Below, one piece after another: positions 7,434 to 14,542 of a stretch of DNA of 14,542 bases. The position numbers and the translations under genes were made by a program. Every line of letters starts with the position of its first letter. Position 1 is the first letter of the stretch. The notes under the pieces were generated by a model. That model made no database searches, was not told where the DNA came from, and was given only the letters and a program-made list of their open reading frames with translations. Origin of the DNA: Leptolyngbya sp. SIO4C5 (GTDB lineage Bacteria > Cyanobacteriota > Cyanobacteriia > Phormidesmidales > Phormidesmidaceae); contig JAAHIC010000035.1 of the NCBI GenBank assembly GCA_010671965.1, forward strand, positions 1 through 14,542, read 5' to 3'.

Positions 7434-7570
7434 ATTAATTTTGCGTCTCGTAAGTCTGCATGGGGGCGCTGTTCTTATCCCCAATCTCAGACTGATTCAA
7501 GGCTGTACGAAATCTGTTCGTTAGAGGCTGTATCTATTGCCAAGAAGTAGGCTAGTCGGGAAACACTCCC

Positions 7571-8826
7571 ATGATGAAGCACCTTTTCGGTAGTAAGTGG
7601 CTGCGATGGCTAGGACTGGCAATTTTGGCTTGGGGAGTGGCGCTATTGCTGTGGCAGGCTCCGGTCGTCCATCAAAGCAGACCCGCTTTTACAGAGCTAC
7701 GAGGGGTTTGGCTAACTAACTACGGCGCAGCTCTCAACTATTACAGCGCTCATTTAGACGAGGCGACGCCCACTTAGCCCAGCATCATCTCAATACGCTG
7801 TATCCAGCAGTTTGGAACCGGGGCTACACCCTACATCCCAGTGCTGTGGCTAAACAGGCAGGCGGAGTGCGGCGCGATCGCCTCACCTCTTTACCCCTAC
7901 CGTTTCAAGACGCCCTGGCCGGGCTGGTTCATCAGGCACACCGTCAACATATTCGCCTGATTCCCTGGTTTAAGTACGGGCTGATGATGCCTGTCAACTC
8001 AGCGATCGCCCGTCAGCATCCTGACTGGCTGACCACAATGTCGAACGGCGAGCGAGTACAGCATACTCACGCTCCGCCTGCAGTCAGTCCTGGTTGGCTG
8101 AATCCGCTGCGTACGCTGAAACGCGAGATGATTGGAGCAGATCAGGGCTGGCTCAATCCCTTTCATCCAGAAGTGCAGCAGTTTCTGACTGATCTGATCG
8201 TGGAGGTGGTGCAGCGCTATCCGGTAGATGGGATTCAGCTTGACGATCACTTCGGCTTACCCATCGAATTTGGCTATGACCCCTATACGGTCGAGCGATA
8301 TCGCCAGGAGCATGGCGGCGTTGCCCCTCCCAGCAATCCAGCCGATCCGGAATGGATGCAATGGCGTGCCGAGAGAATTACCCAGTTTATGGCAAAAATC
8401 ACCACGGCGGTTAAGGCAGTGCGACCAGAAATGATTGTGTCCCTCTCGCCTAATGCGCCCGCGTTTGCCTACGATCGCTACCTGCAGGACTGGTCGCGCT
8501 GGGTAGAAATGAACCTACTGGATGAAGTCATTGTGCAGGTATACCGAGACGATCTCAATAACTTTGAAGCGGAGCTGTATCGGGGACCGCTGCACCGTCT
8601 GAGTCAGGCTATACCTCTTAGTATTGGCCTGTATACCGGGCCTTTTCTGGCAGCAAAACCTATGGAACAAATTCAGCAGGAAGTTGAAATTGTTAGAGAT
8701 GCCGGATTTCGCGGCGTCTCGTTTTTCTGTTGGGAAACAACGCTATGGCTATTTCGCGGCAGTTCCCATACTCAGGTGAGTCAGGGAATGGAGCAGCTAT
8801 TTTCAGCTACCAAAACAGGTGATTGA
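7571..8826 (+). pseudogene. Glycosyl-hydrolase-like GHL10 (UPF0748/YngK-type) gene interrupted by a -1 frameshift
   Basis: The first frame (7571-7777) encodes an N-terminal membrane anchor or signal (about residues 11-29, LRWLGLAILAWGVALLLWQ) and the family's first strand, ELRGVWLTNYGAALN (42-56), then stops at TAG. The rest reads in the next frame from about 7768, beginning AHLAQHHLNTLYPAVWNRGY, which is the expected continuation of this TIM-barrel family. Later blocks are RLIPWFKYGLMMP, HPDWLTT, WLNPFHPEVQQFL, the putative active-site block VDGIQLDDHFGLPIEFGYD, EVIVQVYRDDL and GVSFFCWETTLW. Two bases (7766-7767) stand where three are expected. Restoring one base would give about 418 residues, the normal family length. 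No slippery heptamer is visible, so this is either a recent inactivating deletion or a sequencing error. A truncated 326-residue product from GTG at 7846 would lack the first barrel strand. The 3' end overlaps the plsC-like gene tail to tail. Confidence 0.85.
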
Positions 8827-9727
8827 GCATGTGGCGAAACAGCTTCGGCCCTGGGGGTTCGCTGTAGTCAGCCGGTAGGAGCTGGCGCATGGCCTGCTCT
8901 AGCCTTTCTAAAGCGGCGTCAATTTCTAGGCGTTTGAGGCGATCGCGTTTTTCAAACTCCAGCGGTTCGCCAAAGCGAATCGTCAGCGTTTTGCGCAGGT
9001 AGAGATCCTGAGTACCCGTGATAGCCACGGGCACAATGGGGACGCCGTTGCGCAGGGCGTAGAGAACGGTGCCCCGCTTCAGCGGATAGAGCTTGCCTTC
9101 CTGACTGCCTAGACGACCTTCGGGAAACAGCAGGATACCATCGCCATCGGTTAGGACAGTCTCCACCGTCCGATCGATTTGCCGCAGCGATCGCACCTCT
9201 CCCCCCGAAGGCACCTCCTGTTCTATCGCCTCCGCCATGTCGGCTAGGTCTTCGCGGCCCGCTTCAGCCGCCTCAACCACAGCGATCTCTTCTTTCCACC
9301 AGCGATCGAGGGGAATCACGCCGCCGGCCCAGCTCAGCACCCAGCGCTTCCACCACTTGTTATAGAGAGTGCGGGCATCCCCCAGGATGTAAAAGTAGGG
9401 GTCTGGCGGTAGTTTGGCTAGCAGCAAAAACGGATCGAGATGGCCGAGATGATTGGCCGCTAGAATCGCTGGCCGCTGGGGCACCGCCTCAATATTCTTC
9501 ACCTCAACCTGAAACAGCGTCAGCACAAAAGTGCGCATTACCCAGCGCCGCAGTTCACCCGCAGCGCGGCGATCGCGGCCCCCTGCCGCCCGCTGCTCAA
9601 ACTGCTCAAACGCCTCTCGCACCGACCAGCGCACCAGTTCACTCCGTCCGGCCTCGATTCCTTCTTCTACCCGCTGCAGAACATCGGGCGTCAGGGTCAC
9701 ATCGCTGGGGCGATCGCTAGCAGGCAT
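8807..9727 (-). CDS. PlsC-family 1-acyl-sn-glycerol-3-phosphate acyltransferase (probable)
   Basis: It probably transfers an acyl group to lysophosphatidate to make phosphatidate for membrane lipids. The acyltransferase motifs are in order: NHLGHLD (92-98, the HX4D catalytic pair H93/D98), a hydrophobic block with GGVIPLDR (135-142), FPEGRLGS (201-208) and VPIVPVAITGT (229-239). The 306 residues include an 80-residue arginine/glutamate-rich N-terminal extension with no obvious membrane helix. An acidic insert (about 145-190) makes the HX4D-to-FPEG spacing 108 residues, compared with about 70 in E. coli PlsC. The substrate could therefore differ, and other glycerolipid or lysolipid acceptors are possible. 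The gene lies 65 bases downstream of menD on the same strand and may be the last gene of a menF-menD-plsC transcript. Its final 20 bases overlap the opposing GHL10 gene. No strong Shine-Dalgarno sits before the ATG at 9725-9727. Confidence 0.88.
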   Translation of the reverse strand: MPASDRPSDVTLTPDVLQRVEEGIEAGRSELVRWSVREAFEQFEQRAAGGRDRRAAGELRRWVMRTFVLTLFQVEVKNIEAVPQRPAILAANHLGHLDPFLLLAKLPPDPYFYILGDARTLYNKWWKRWVLSWAGGVIPLDRWWKEEIAVVEAAEAGREDLADMAEAIEQEVPSGGEVRSLRQIDRTVETVLTDGDGILLFPEGRLGSQEGKLYPLKRGTVLYALRNGVPIVPVAITGTQDLYLRKTLTIRFGEPLEFEKRDRLKRLEIDAALERLEQAMRQLLPADYSEPPGPKLFRHMLNHLFW

Positions 9728-9792
9728 GTATATTCAGTAGTCCTAAGTAGAGTGAGCGATGGATTTAAATCAAGTTCTGAGCCGCCTTTAGG

Positions 9793-11571
9793 TCATTGGG
9801 GAGGACGGCTGCCGGAAAAATCGGGGTCAAGCCCGCACCCGTCGAGCAACTGTTGTCGCCACAGCGTATCACGTTTGCGATCCCCAGAAATCTCCAGCAG
9901 CCTAATTCCGGTAGCGGGTAGGGTACTGATGGCCTGCTGCAGTCTCTCCCAGGTAGTCACGCGCTCATAGATGATGCCATAGGCGGCACTCAGCTGCTGA
10001 AAATTTACCTGCTGCGGCATGGCGAAGAATTGCTCAAACGGTGGCTCAAACTGCGAAATTGGCAGCATTTCAAAAATGCCACCGCCGTTATTGTTAATCA
10101 TCACAATTGTGAGATGTCCCTGAAACTGCGGCAGGCTAAGAAAGCCGTTGGTGTCGTGCAGCAGGGCTAAATCGCCCGTGAGTAAAACGCTGGGACGCGA
10201 CTGATGCGCAACCCCAAGCGCCGTGGAGAGCGTACCGTCAATGCCGTTGGCCCCCCGGTTGAAAAAGGGCTGAATCTGGCGATCGCCCGGTTGCCAAAAA
10301 TATTCCACATCTCGCACCGGCATACTGTTAGCAATGATCAGCGGTGTTTGCTCCGGTAGGTGCCGGGACAGCATCCAGGTCACTTTGCCCTCAAAGACTG
10401 GCTCAATTGCCCGCAGTTCCGTTTCCAGACGCTGCCAAACCTGGCGATCGCACTCAGCCCAGTCTTTCCAGTAGGCGTGAGGCAGAGAGGGCGGGTGAGC
10501 TAACGCCTGAGCCAGTTGCTCCACCGACATGGGTAAAGTGCGAGTGCGCTGGTGCAGCGGATCAAGATTGCGATCGCCCGCCTCCACCTGCCAGCACAGC
10601 GGCTCATGGCGCTGCAGCCACTGACGCAGGACTTTGCTCGTAGGCAGGGGGCCAAGCTGAATCACCTGCTCAGGCACGAGTCGCTCGGCCCAGGGCGGCT
10701 GACGCAAAATAGCATCGTAGGCCGTGATTAGCTGCGGGTTGAGGCGGGCCTGATTGCGCAGCGGAGACAAGCCTTCAGCTAGGATAGGCCAGCCCAGGGT
10801 TTGAGCAATCTGAGCTACCGCTTGGCAGTAGGCTTGGGGCCAAAGCGGCTGGGCAGGACCCGCAATGATTAAACCGCGATCGCAGGTTTGCCACTGCTCT
10901 AAAAGCGTTTGATCGATGTTGAAGGATGGCTCGACCCTGAGGGCTGCTGCAGGTGAACCCAAATGGGCGAAAAAACGGGTCGAGTCAAAGCCGTCGGCAA
11001 AGGCTGCAGCTTCCGGCTCAGCTAGGGGGGCTAGCGGATCGCGAAAAGGGCAGTTGAGGTGAACCGGGCCGCCAAGGGGGAACTGCGATCGCTGCCAGGC
11101 TTGAACTGCCATCTGACGGGCATAGCGGAGGCTATCCAGAGTAAGGGCGGGCAGGGCCAGCTCAGCATACCAGTTGGGAAAGCGGCCATAGAGCTTTTGC
11201 TGATCAACGGTTTGCCCGGAGGCACAGTCTCTCAGCTCTGGCGGGCGATCGGCAGTGAGCACAATCAGCGGCACGCGGCTTTCACTGGCCTCAATCACCG
11301 CCGGATAGAAATTAGCCCCGGCTGTCCCCGACGTGCAAATAAGCACTACCGGGCAGTGCGATCGCTTAGCCACCCCCAGGGCAAAGAAAGCCGCCGAGCG
11401 CTCGTCTAAAACCGGAATGGCATCAACTTGAGGCTGCTGGGCGATCGCCACCGTCAGCGGCGTAGAGCGAGAACCGGGACAGATGACAGCCGTCCTCAGG
11501 CCCAGCCGCACCCAGGTTTCAACTAAGACTGAGGCCCAAAGCGCATTGCAATTGCGAAAATCCAACCCCAT
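9793..11571 (-). CDS. menD: 2-succinyl-5-enolpyruvyl-6-hydroxy-3-cyclohexene-1-carboxylate synthase (MenD)
   Basis: This ThDP-dependent enzyme condenses isochorismate with 2-oxoglutarate (with decarboxylation), the committed step toward phylloquinone, the photosystem I electron carrier, in cyanobacteria. The N-terminal domain has the isochorismate/ThDP-site block TAVICPGSRSTPLTVA (27-42), VLDERSAAFFALG with the conserved catalytic glutamate E57, and ICTSGTAGANFYPAV (78-92). The C-terminal ThDP/Mg domain shows GDLALLHDTNGFLSLPQF followed by INNNGGGIFEMLP. The length of 592 matches the family. Start and spacing are firm: the ATG at 11569-11571 lies eight bases after the menF stop, and an AGGGA ribosome binding site overlaps that stop codon, which favours translational coupling with menF. 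The gene is intact. Confidence 0.97.
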   Translation of the reverse strand: MGLDFRNCNALWASVLVETWVRLGLRTAVICPGSRSTPLTVAIAQQPQVDAIPVLDERSAAFFALGVAKRSHCPVVLICTSGTAGANFYPAVIEASESRVPLIVLTADRPPELRDCASGQTVDQQKLYGRFPNWYAELALPALTLDSLRYARQMAVQAWQRSQFPLGGPVHLNCPFRDPLAPLAEPEAAAFADGFDSTRFFAHLGSPAAALRVEPSFNIDQTLLEQWQTCDRGLIIAGPAQPLWPQAYCQAVAQIAQTLGWPILAEGLSPLRNQARLNPQLITAYDAILRQPPWAERLVPEQVIQLGPLPTSKVLRQWLQRHEPLCWQVEAGDRNLDPLHQRTRTLPMSVEQLAQALAHPPSLPHAYWKDWAECDRQVWQRLETELRAIEPVFEGKVTWMLSRHLPEQTPLIIANSMPVRDVEYFWQPGDRQIQPFFNRGANGIDGTLSTALGVAHQSRPSVLLTGDLALLHDTNGFLSLPQFQGHLTIVMINNNGGGIFEMLPISQFEPPFEQFFAMPQQVNFQQLSAAYGIIYERVTTWERLQQAISTLPATGIRLLEISGDRKRDTLWRQQLLDGCGLDPDFSGSRPPQ

Positions 11572-11579
11572 ACCGTTCC

Positions 11580-13022
11580 CTATTCCACTGCTAGCGCCTT
11601 CAGCAGCGCCTGCAGTTTAAGCTGAATTTCGGCTACTTCTTTGTCTGGATTGGAGCCAGCGACAATGCCTGCCCCGGCATAGAGCCGCGCCTGGTTTTGA
11701 TTGATCAACGCTGAGCGAATACCGACAATGAACTCGCTGTCGCCGTTAGCGTCCACCCAGCCCAGCGGCGCTGCATACAGCGATCGCTCAAAGCTTTCAT
11801 GCTGCTGAATTAAATCACAGGCCGTTTCGCTGGGAAATCCGGCCACCGCAGGGGTGGGGTGTAGCACTTCTAAAATTTTCAGCGGGTGATGCTCAGGGCT
11901 AAGCTGAGCGCAAATGGGCGTGTGTAAGTGCTGAATATTAGAGAGCCGCAGCAGATTTGGGGTGTGGCTGTGTTGAGGCTGGAGTCCTAGCTGGCGTAAG
12001 CGCTGGCCAATAAAATCGACCACCACCTGATGCTCATAGCGCTCTTTGCGGCTGTGGCGGAGGCGCTGGGCGATCGCGGTGTCTTGTCGTTCAGTTTGGC
12101 CCCTAGGAGCCGAACCAGCTAGGGCATCGGTCAGCAGTTGGCCGCGACTAATGCTGATGAGTCGCTCAGGGCTAGCGCCCAAAAAGGTCTGTCCCCGGCC
12201 ATTACTGGTGGAGAAAATATAGCAGTCTGGATAGCACTGTCGCAGATTTGCTAAAGAAGCCGGGAGCCAAAACCGAATTGACGTTTCGACATCTAGCGCA
12301 TGGGCCAGCACCACCTTACGCATCTGCTGCTGCTGAATCTGAGTCAAAACGTGGGTGACGCCGCTACGAAACGAGGTTAGATAGCGGCTGTGTCTTAAGG
12401 ATTGCTGCGGCGCAGCCCCACAGGCGGGTACTAAAGTCCGAGCCGTCTGCAGCGAGGTTGCCAGCATCCGACAGGTTTCCAGCCGGGTCAGACAAGTCTG
12501 GATCTCTCGCATAACCTTGTCTAGACTGCATTGGGCCGTAATCGGTAAGTTCAAGCTGAGGCTGAAGCGCTGCTGCTGGCGCACTAGCTGAAACCGTGGC
12601 AGAAAAGCGCTGGCGGCGGGGAAAGCTCCGCTAGCCTGTTCAAAGAAAGTAAAGCGACAAAAAAAACGCGGTTCAGCCGATTTAGCAAGCAGAGGACGAT
12701 AGCGAACAATGTGGCTGAGCTGGGTTTTAATGAACTGCCGCACCTGCTGGAAGCGCTGAGAACCGCTGCTCTGATAGGCCGTAGCGCTTTCCCAAGCGAC
12801 AACGGCTCGCTGCTGGGTTGGGGCTTCGTAGTAAAAGTGAACCGTCGTGCTCTCGGCTAGCCCAGAAAGTAAATCGATGGGATCTAATGGCTCAATCTCT
12901 AAGGAGAAACTGGCAATTTTGGCGCAGCGATCGCGGACTGCTTTTTTCTGGCAGTCCTGTAGAAAGTGGTGTATCTCTTCGCAGTTTTGAAAAAGATCAG
13001 GCCGATAGGGGACAACTGGCAT
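11580..13022 (-). CDS. menF: Isochorismate synthase (MenF)
   Basis: It converts chorismate to isochorismate, the entry step of phylloquinone synthesis, and hands its product to the adjacent MenD. The N-terminal 210 residues are variable. The chorismate-binding domain (about 215-475) shows MRKVVLAHALDV with the candidate base K236, FLGASPERLI (280-289), LLTDALAGSAPRG (296-308), EVLHPTPAVAGFPSE (385-399), the active-site block FERSLYAAPLGWVD (411-424) with E412, EFIVGIRSALI (430-440) and YAGAGIVAGSNPDKE (448-462), the Mg-binding end of the fold. The FERSLYAAP block and pairing with menD point to isochorismate synthase rather than anthranilate or aminodeoxychorismate synthase. The length of 480 is normal. 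The ATG at 13020-13022 has no clear Shine-Dalgarno. An AT-rich TATAAA box about 22 bases upstream on the minus strand is a possible -10 element. Confidence 0.95.
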   Translation of the reverse strand: MPVVPYRPDLFQNCEEIHHFLQDCQKKAVRDRCAKIASFSLEIEPLDPIDLLSGLAESTTVHFYYEAPTQQRAVVAWESATAYQSSGSQRFQQVRQFIKTQLSHIVRYRPLLAKSAEPRFFCRFTFFEQASGAFPAASAFLPRFQLVRQQQRFSLSLNLPITAQCSLDKVMREIQTCLTRLETCRMLATSLQTARTLVPACGAAPQQSLRHSRYLTSFRSGVTHVLTQIQQQQMRKVVLAHALDVETSIRFWLPASLANLRQCYPDCYIFSTSNGRGQTFLGASPERLISISRGQLLTDALAGSAPRGQTERQDTAIAQRLRHSRKERYEHQVVVDFIGQRLRQLGLQPQHSHTPNLLRLSNIQHLHTPICAQLSPEHHPLKILEVLHPTPAVAGFPSETACDLIQQHESFERSLYAAPLGWVDANGDSEFIVGIRSALINQNQARLYAGAGIVAGSNPDKEVAEIQLKLQALLKALAVE

Positions 13023-13091
13023 GGATGGGCAATATCAAGGATTTATAAGTCCAGTATTTAAATCTGGCATGAGGCAGAGGGAAGCAGCTCC

Positions 13092-13108
13092 TTAGGCCAA
13101 ATGCCTAA
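13092..13108. repeat. Second inverted repeat next to the terminator hairpin
   Basis: TTAGGC (13092-13097) and GCCTAA (13103-13108) are perfect arms around a five-base loop, immediately beside the probable terminator. The pair could form a tandem hairpin that reinforces termination, or a regulatory site upstream of menF. Confidence 0.35.
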
Positions 13109-13132
13109 AACACAAAGGTGCTGGCAGGCACC
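13107..13132 (-). terminator. Probable intrinsic terminator of the flavodiiron gene
   Basis: Read on the minus strand, GGTGC and GCACC (13117-13132) form a 5-bp GC-rich stem with a six-base loop, directly followed by TTTGTGTTTT (13107-13116). It lies about 95 bases past the flavodiiron stop codon and upstream of menF, the right place to separate the two transcripts. The T-run is interrupted by two Gs, so strength is uncertain. Confidence 0.55.
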
Positions 13133-13225
13133 CCGCAACCATCCTCAAATAAGCCAGTATCCCTACACGTAGCATATTTAGTTTAGCCTTCACCAGTGAC
13201 CGCAATAAAGCCTCAGCAATGCTCC

Positions 13226-14542
13226 TTAGTAATGAGTGCCCGATTTGCGGTGGTGAACGGCGGTTTTCACCTCTGGCTGCAGCAGTTCACCGCTGGTGAC
13301 AGTGGCATAGACAACCCAGTGATCGCCACATTCCATCCGGCTGCTGACCTCGCACTCCAGATAGGCGATCGCCTCTTTGAGTACGGGTGAGCCATTTTCA
13401 GCCGTTTCGGTTTCTATGTGAGCAAAACGATCCTCTCCGGGGCCAAAAGGCTTGAGGAAATGCTTCATCGGGCCTAAATGCTGCCCTTCAGCCAGAATAT
13501 TTAGGACAAAGGGGCTGCCCGGATACATCAGCGCTTCAATCGCCCGATCTTTGGCAACCGCCACCGTAAAGCCAGGCGGGGTAAAGGTGGCCTGGGCCAC
13601 CCAGGAGGCTAGCATAGCGCTAGCAACATCTCCCTGTTTGGCGGTGACGATGCACAGCGACCCCACAAGCCGTCCCACTGCCTGTTCTACCGCCGAGGCT
13701 GGAGTGCGAGTGGCCTTAGGTCGCTTGGCCTTCTTCAGAGCTTGGGCAAAGTCAGTGCCCGCCTCTTCGCAGTACTTCAGCGTCACATCGGTAGGCTTAA
13801 ACTTGACCCGAATTGGCTCAAAGCCAAAGCTATAGCCCGCATCCTTCAGCTTATTTTCTAGTAGATCAATCGCTTCACCGCTCCAGCCAAAGGAACCAAA
13901 GACCCCTGCTAGCTGAGTTTTAGAAGCGGCAGCCAAAATCGTTCCCAGCGCCGTTTGAATTTGCGTCGGCGCGTGACCGCCCAGGGTGGGCGAACCGATC
14001 AAAAAGCCAGCCGATTTTTCAATCGCGGCTCGAATTTCTTCTGTCTCAGCCACTTCAGCATTGATAGACTCCACTGACACCCCTGCTTTGGTCACGCCTC
14101 TGGCGATCGCCTGCGCAATGGTGGCCGTATTGCCATAGGCCGAAGCGTAGATCAGCGTGACTGAGAGAGTCTGAGCCTGCTGCTCCTGACTGCGCTGACG
14201 GTAGAGCTGGGTCAGCTCATTTTGGCCGTAGAGCACTAGCGGCCCGTGTCCGGGGGCGTAGAGATAAACCCTCGGCAGATCGTCTAGCTTTTCCAGGGCG
14301 GTGAGTACCTGACGAGCGCTGGGGGCCATCAGACAGTCAAAATAGTAGCGTCGATCCTCCAGCAGCGCTTGCCAACCCAGGTCATAGACCAGTTCATCAC
14401 AGACGTGGGCACCGAAGAACTTATCGGTGTAAAGCACCTGACTGTAGGTGTCATATGTCCACAAGCCATCTGGCCAGCGGGGAGTAGGCACCGGCAGAAA
14501 CTGGAGCTGATGCCCTTGCCCTAGATCGAGCTGTTCATCTGG
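13226..14542 (-). CDS. flv1: Diflavin flavodiiron protein, Flv1-like (5' end beyond the window)
   Basis: Class C flavodiiron proteins reduce O2 to water with NAD(P)H-derived electrons, protecting photosystem I in changing light. Flv1 normally works with Flv3. The frame stays open to the right edge. Bases beyond 14491 translate in frame to DLGQGHQLQFLPV, so the GTG at 14489-14491 is an internal valine and the N-terminal part of the metallo-beta-lactamase domain is missing. Visible in order: the end of the diiron domain (PTPRWPDGLWTYD, LYTDKFFGAHVC, YYFDCLMAPSARQV, YAPGHGPLVLY), the flavodoxin domain (LIYASAYGNTATIAQAIARG, LIGSPTLGGHAPT), and the flavin-reductase domain (AVEQAVGRLVGSLCIVTAKQ, AMLASWVAQATFTPPGFTVA, HHRKSGTHY end). 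The TPRWPDG/TDKFFGAH and FKPTDVTLKYCEEAGTDFAQ blocks resemble Flv1/Flv2 rather than Flv3, and Flv1 is my preferred call from memory. Flv2 remains possible. No flv3 partner is in view. Confidence 0.88.
   Translation of the reverse strand, partial: PDEQLDLGQGHQLQFLPVPTPRWPDGLWTYDTYSQVLYTDKFFGAHVCDELVYDLGWQALLEDRRYYFDCLMAPSARQVLTALEKLDDLPRVYLYAPGHGPLVLYGQNELTQLYRQRSQEQQAQTLSVTLIYASAYGNTATIAQAIARGVTKAGVSVESINAEVAETEEIRAAIEKSAGFLIGSPTLGGHAPTQIQTALGTILAAASKTQLAGVFGSFGWSGEAIDLLENKLKDAGYSFGFEPIRVKFKPTDVTLKYCEEAGTDFAQALKKAKRPKATRTPASAVEQAVGRLVGSLCIVTAKQGDVASAMLASWVAQATFTPPGFTVAVAKDRAIEALMYPGSPFVLNILAEGQHLGPMKHFLKPFGPGEDRFAHIETETAENGSPVLKEAIAYLECEVSSRMECGDHWVVYATVTSGELLQPEVKTAVHHRKSGTHY

Larger units (their letters stand above)
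13023..13225 (-). promoter_or_regulatory. menF upstream region
   Basis: The 203-base gap between the flavodiiron gene and menF must hold the flavodiiron transcript's end and, probably, the menF promoter. Near menF on the minus strand there is an AT-rich element with TATAAA (13042-13047). Beside it sits an interrupted inverted repeat, CCAG...TTTAAA...CTGG (13052-13068), that could bind a regulator. These are weak calls by eye. Confidence 0.3.
383..14110. repeat. Dispersed HIP1 octamers (GCGATCGC)
   Basis: About 35 exact copies by eye, the first at 383-390 and the last at 14103-14110, nearly all inside coding sequence. Chance expectation for one octamer in this length is roughly 0.2. HIP1 over-representation is a well-known genomic signature of many cyanobacteria. 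Its spread over both strands' genes argues against any large foreign insertion here. Confidence 0.95.

Noticed and set aside
7505..7521. LexA or NtcA binding site near the GHL10 start
   Set aside because: GTAC and GTTC are seven bases apart instead of four for the cyanobacterial SOS box, and no GTAN8TAC match is present; only a 5-bp inverted repeat remains.
7720..7777. Programmed -1 ribosomal frameshift in the GHL10 gene
   Set aside because: No X XXY YYZ slippery heptamer occurs in the overlap, and this enzyme family is not known to use frameshifting; a mutation or error is simpler.
11059..11409. Long plus-strand open frame opposite menD
   Set aside because: It is a shadow of menD on the other strand with no family resemblance or ribosome binding site; similar shadows occur opposite several other genes and were left out.
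14489..14491. GTG as the true start of the flavodiiron gene
   Set aside because: The frame stays open to the edge and the upstream residues (DLGQGHQLQFLPV) are typical flavodiiron sequence, so this codon is an internal valine.
17..14542. Mobile element, prophage, defence island or CRISPR array
   Set aside because: No transposase, integrase, terminal repeats, direct-repeat array or nuclease/helicase gene was seen, and HIP1 density is even throughout.

Overview
The window is cyanobacterial chromosome. By eye it carries about 35 copies of the HIP1 octamer GCGATCGC, spread across every region, where well under one would be expected by chance. It also holds genes for phylloquinone (menaquinone-type) biosynthesis and for a diflavin flavodiiron protein with the C-terminal flavin-reductase domain typical of oxygenic phototrophs. 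Composition looks moderately GC-rich. I see no rRNA, tRNA, CRISPR array, transposase or phage gene, and no gene-free stretch longer than 300 bases. The species cannot be named from this; a filamentous or unicellular Synechococcales-type cyanobacterium is plausible.

Layout, left to right. Two minus-strand genes open the window (17-1442): an unrecognised membrane protein, and a 160-residue protein whose conserved blocks resemble archaeal CTP-dependent riboflavin kinase. A divergent plus-strand block follows: a possible 39-residue basic peptide (1539-1658), a glycogen debranching enzyme (1669-3663), a lone ABC transporter permease (3809-4678), a STAS domain fused to a bacterial sugar transferase (4906-5904), a sodium:solute symporter-like protein (6003-7433), and a glycosyl-hydrolase-like (GHL10-type) gene broken by a -1 frameshift near 7765 (7571-8826).

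The right half is all minus strand. A flavodiiron protein enters from the right edge, its 5' end cut off (13226 to the end), and finishes before a probable terminator. menF (isochorismate synthase) and menD (SEPHCHC synthase) follow 8 bases apart, giving two successive early steps of phylloquinone synthesis for photosystem I. An acyltransferase of the PlsC family comes last, and its 3' end overlaps the broken GHL10 gene tail to tail by 20 bases.

Most of the window is ordinary cyanobacterial housekeeping and accessory metabolism. The items most worth a second look are the STAS-sugar transferase fusion, which suggests phospho-switch control of polysaccharide initiation, the RibK-like small protein, and the frameshifted GHL10 gene. 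I found no clear multi-gene novel system.
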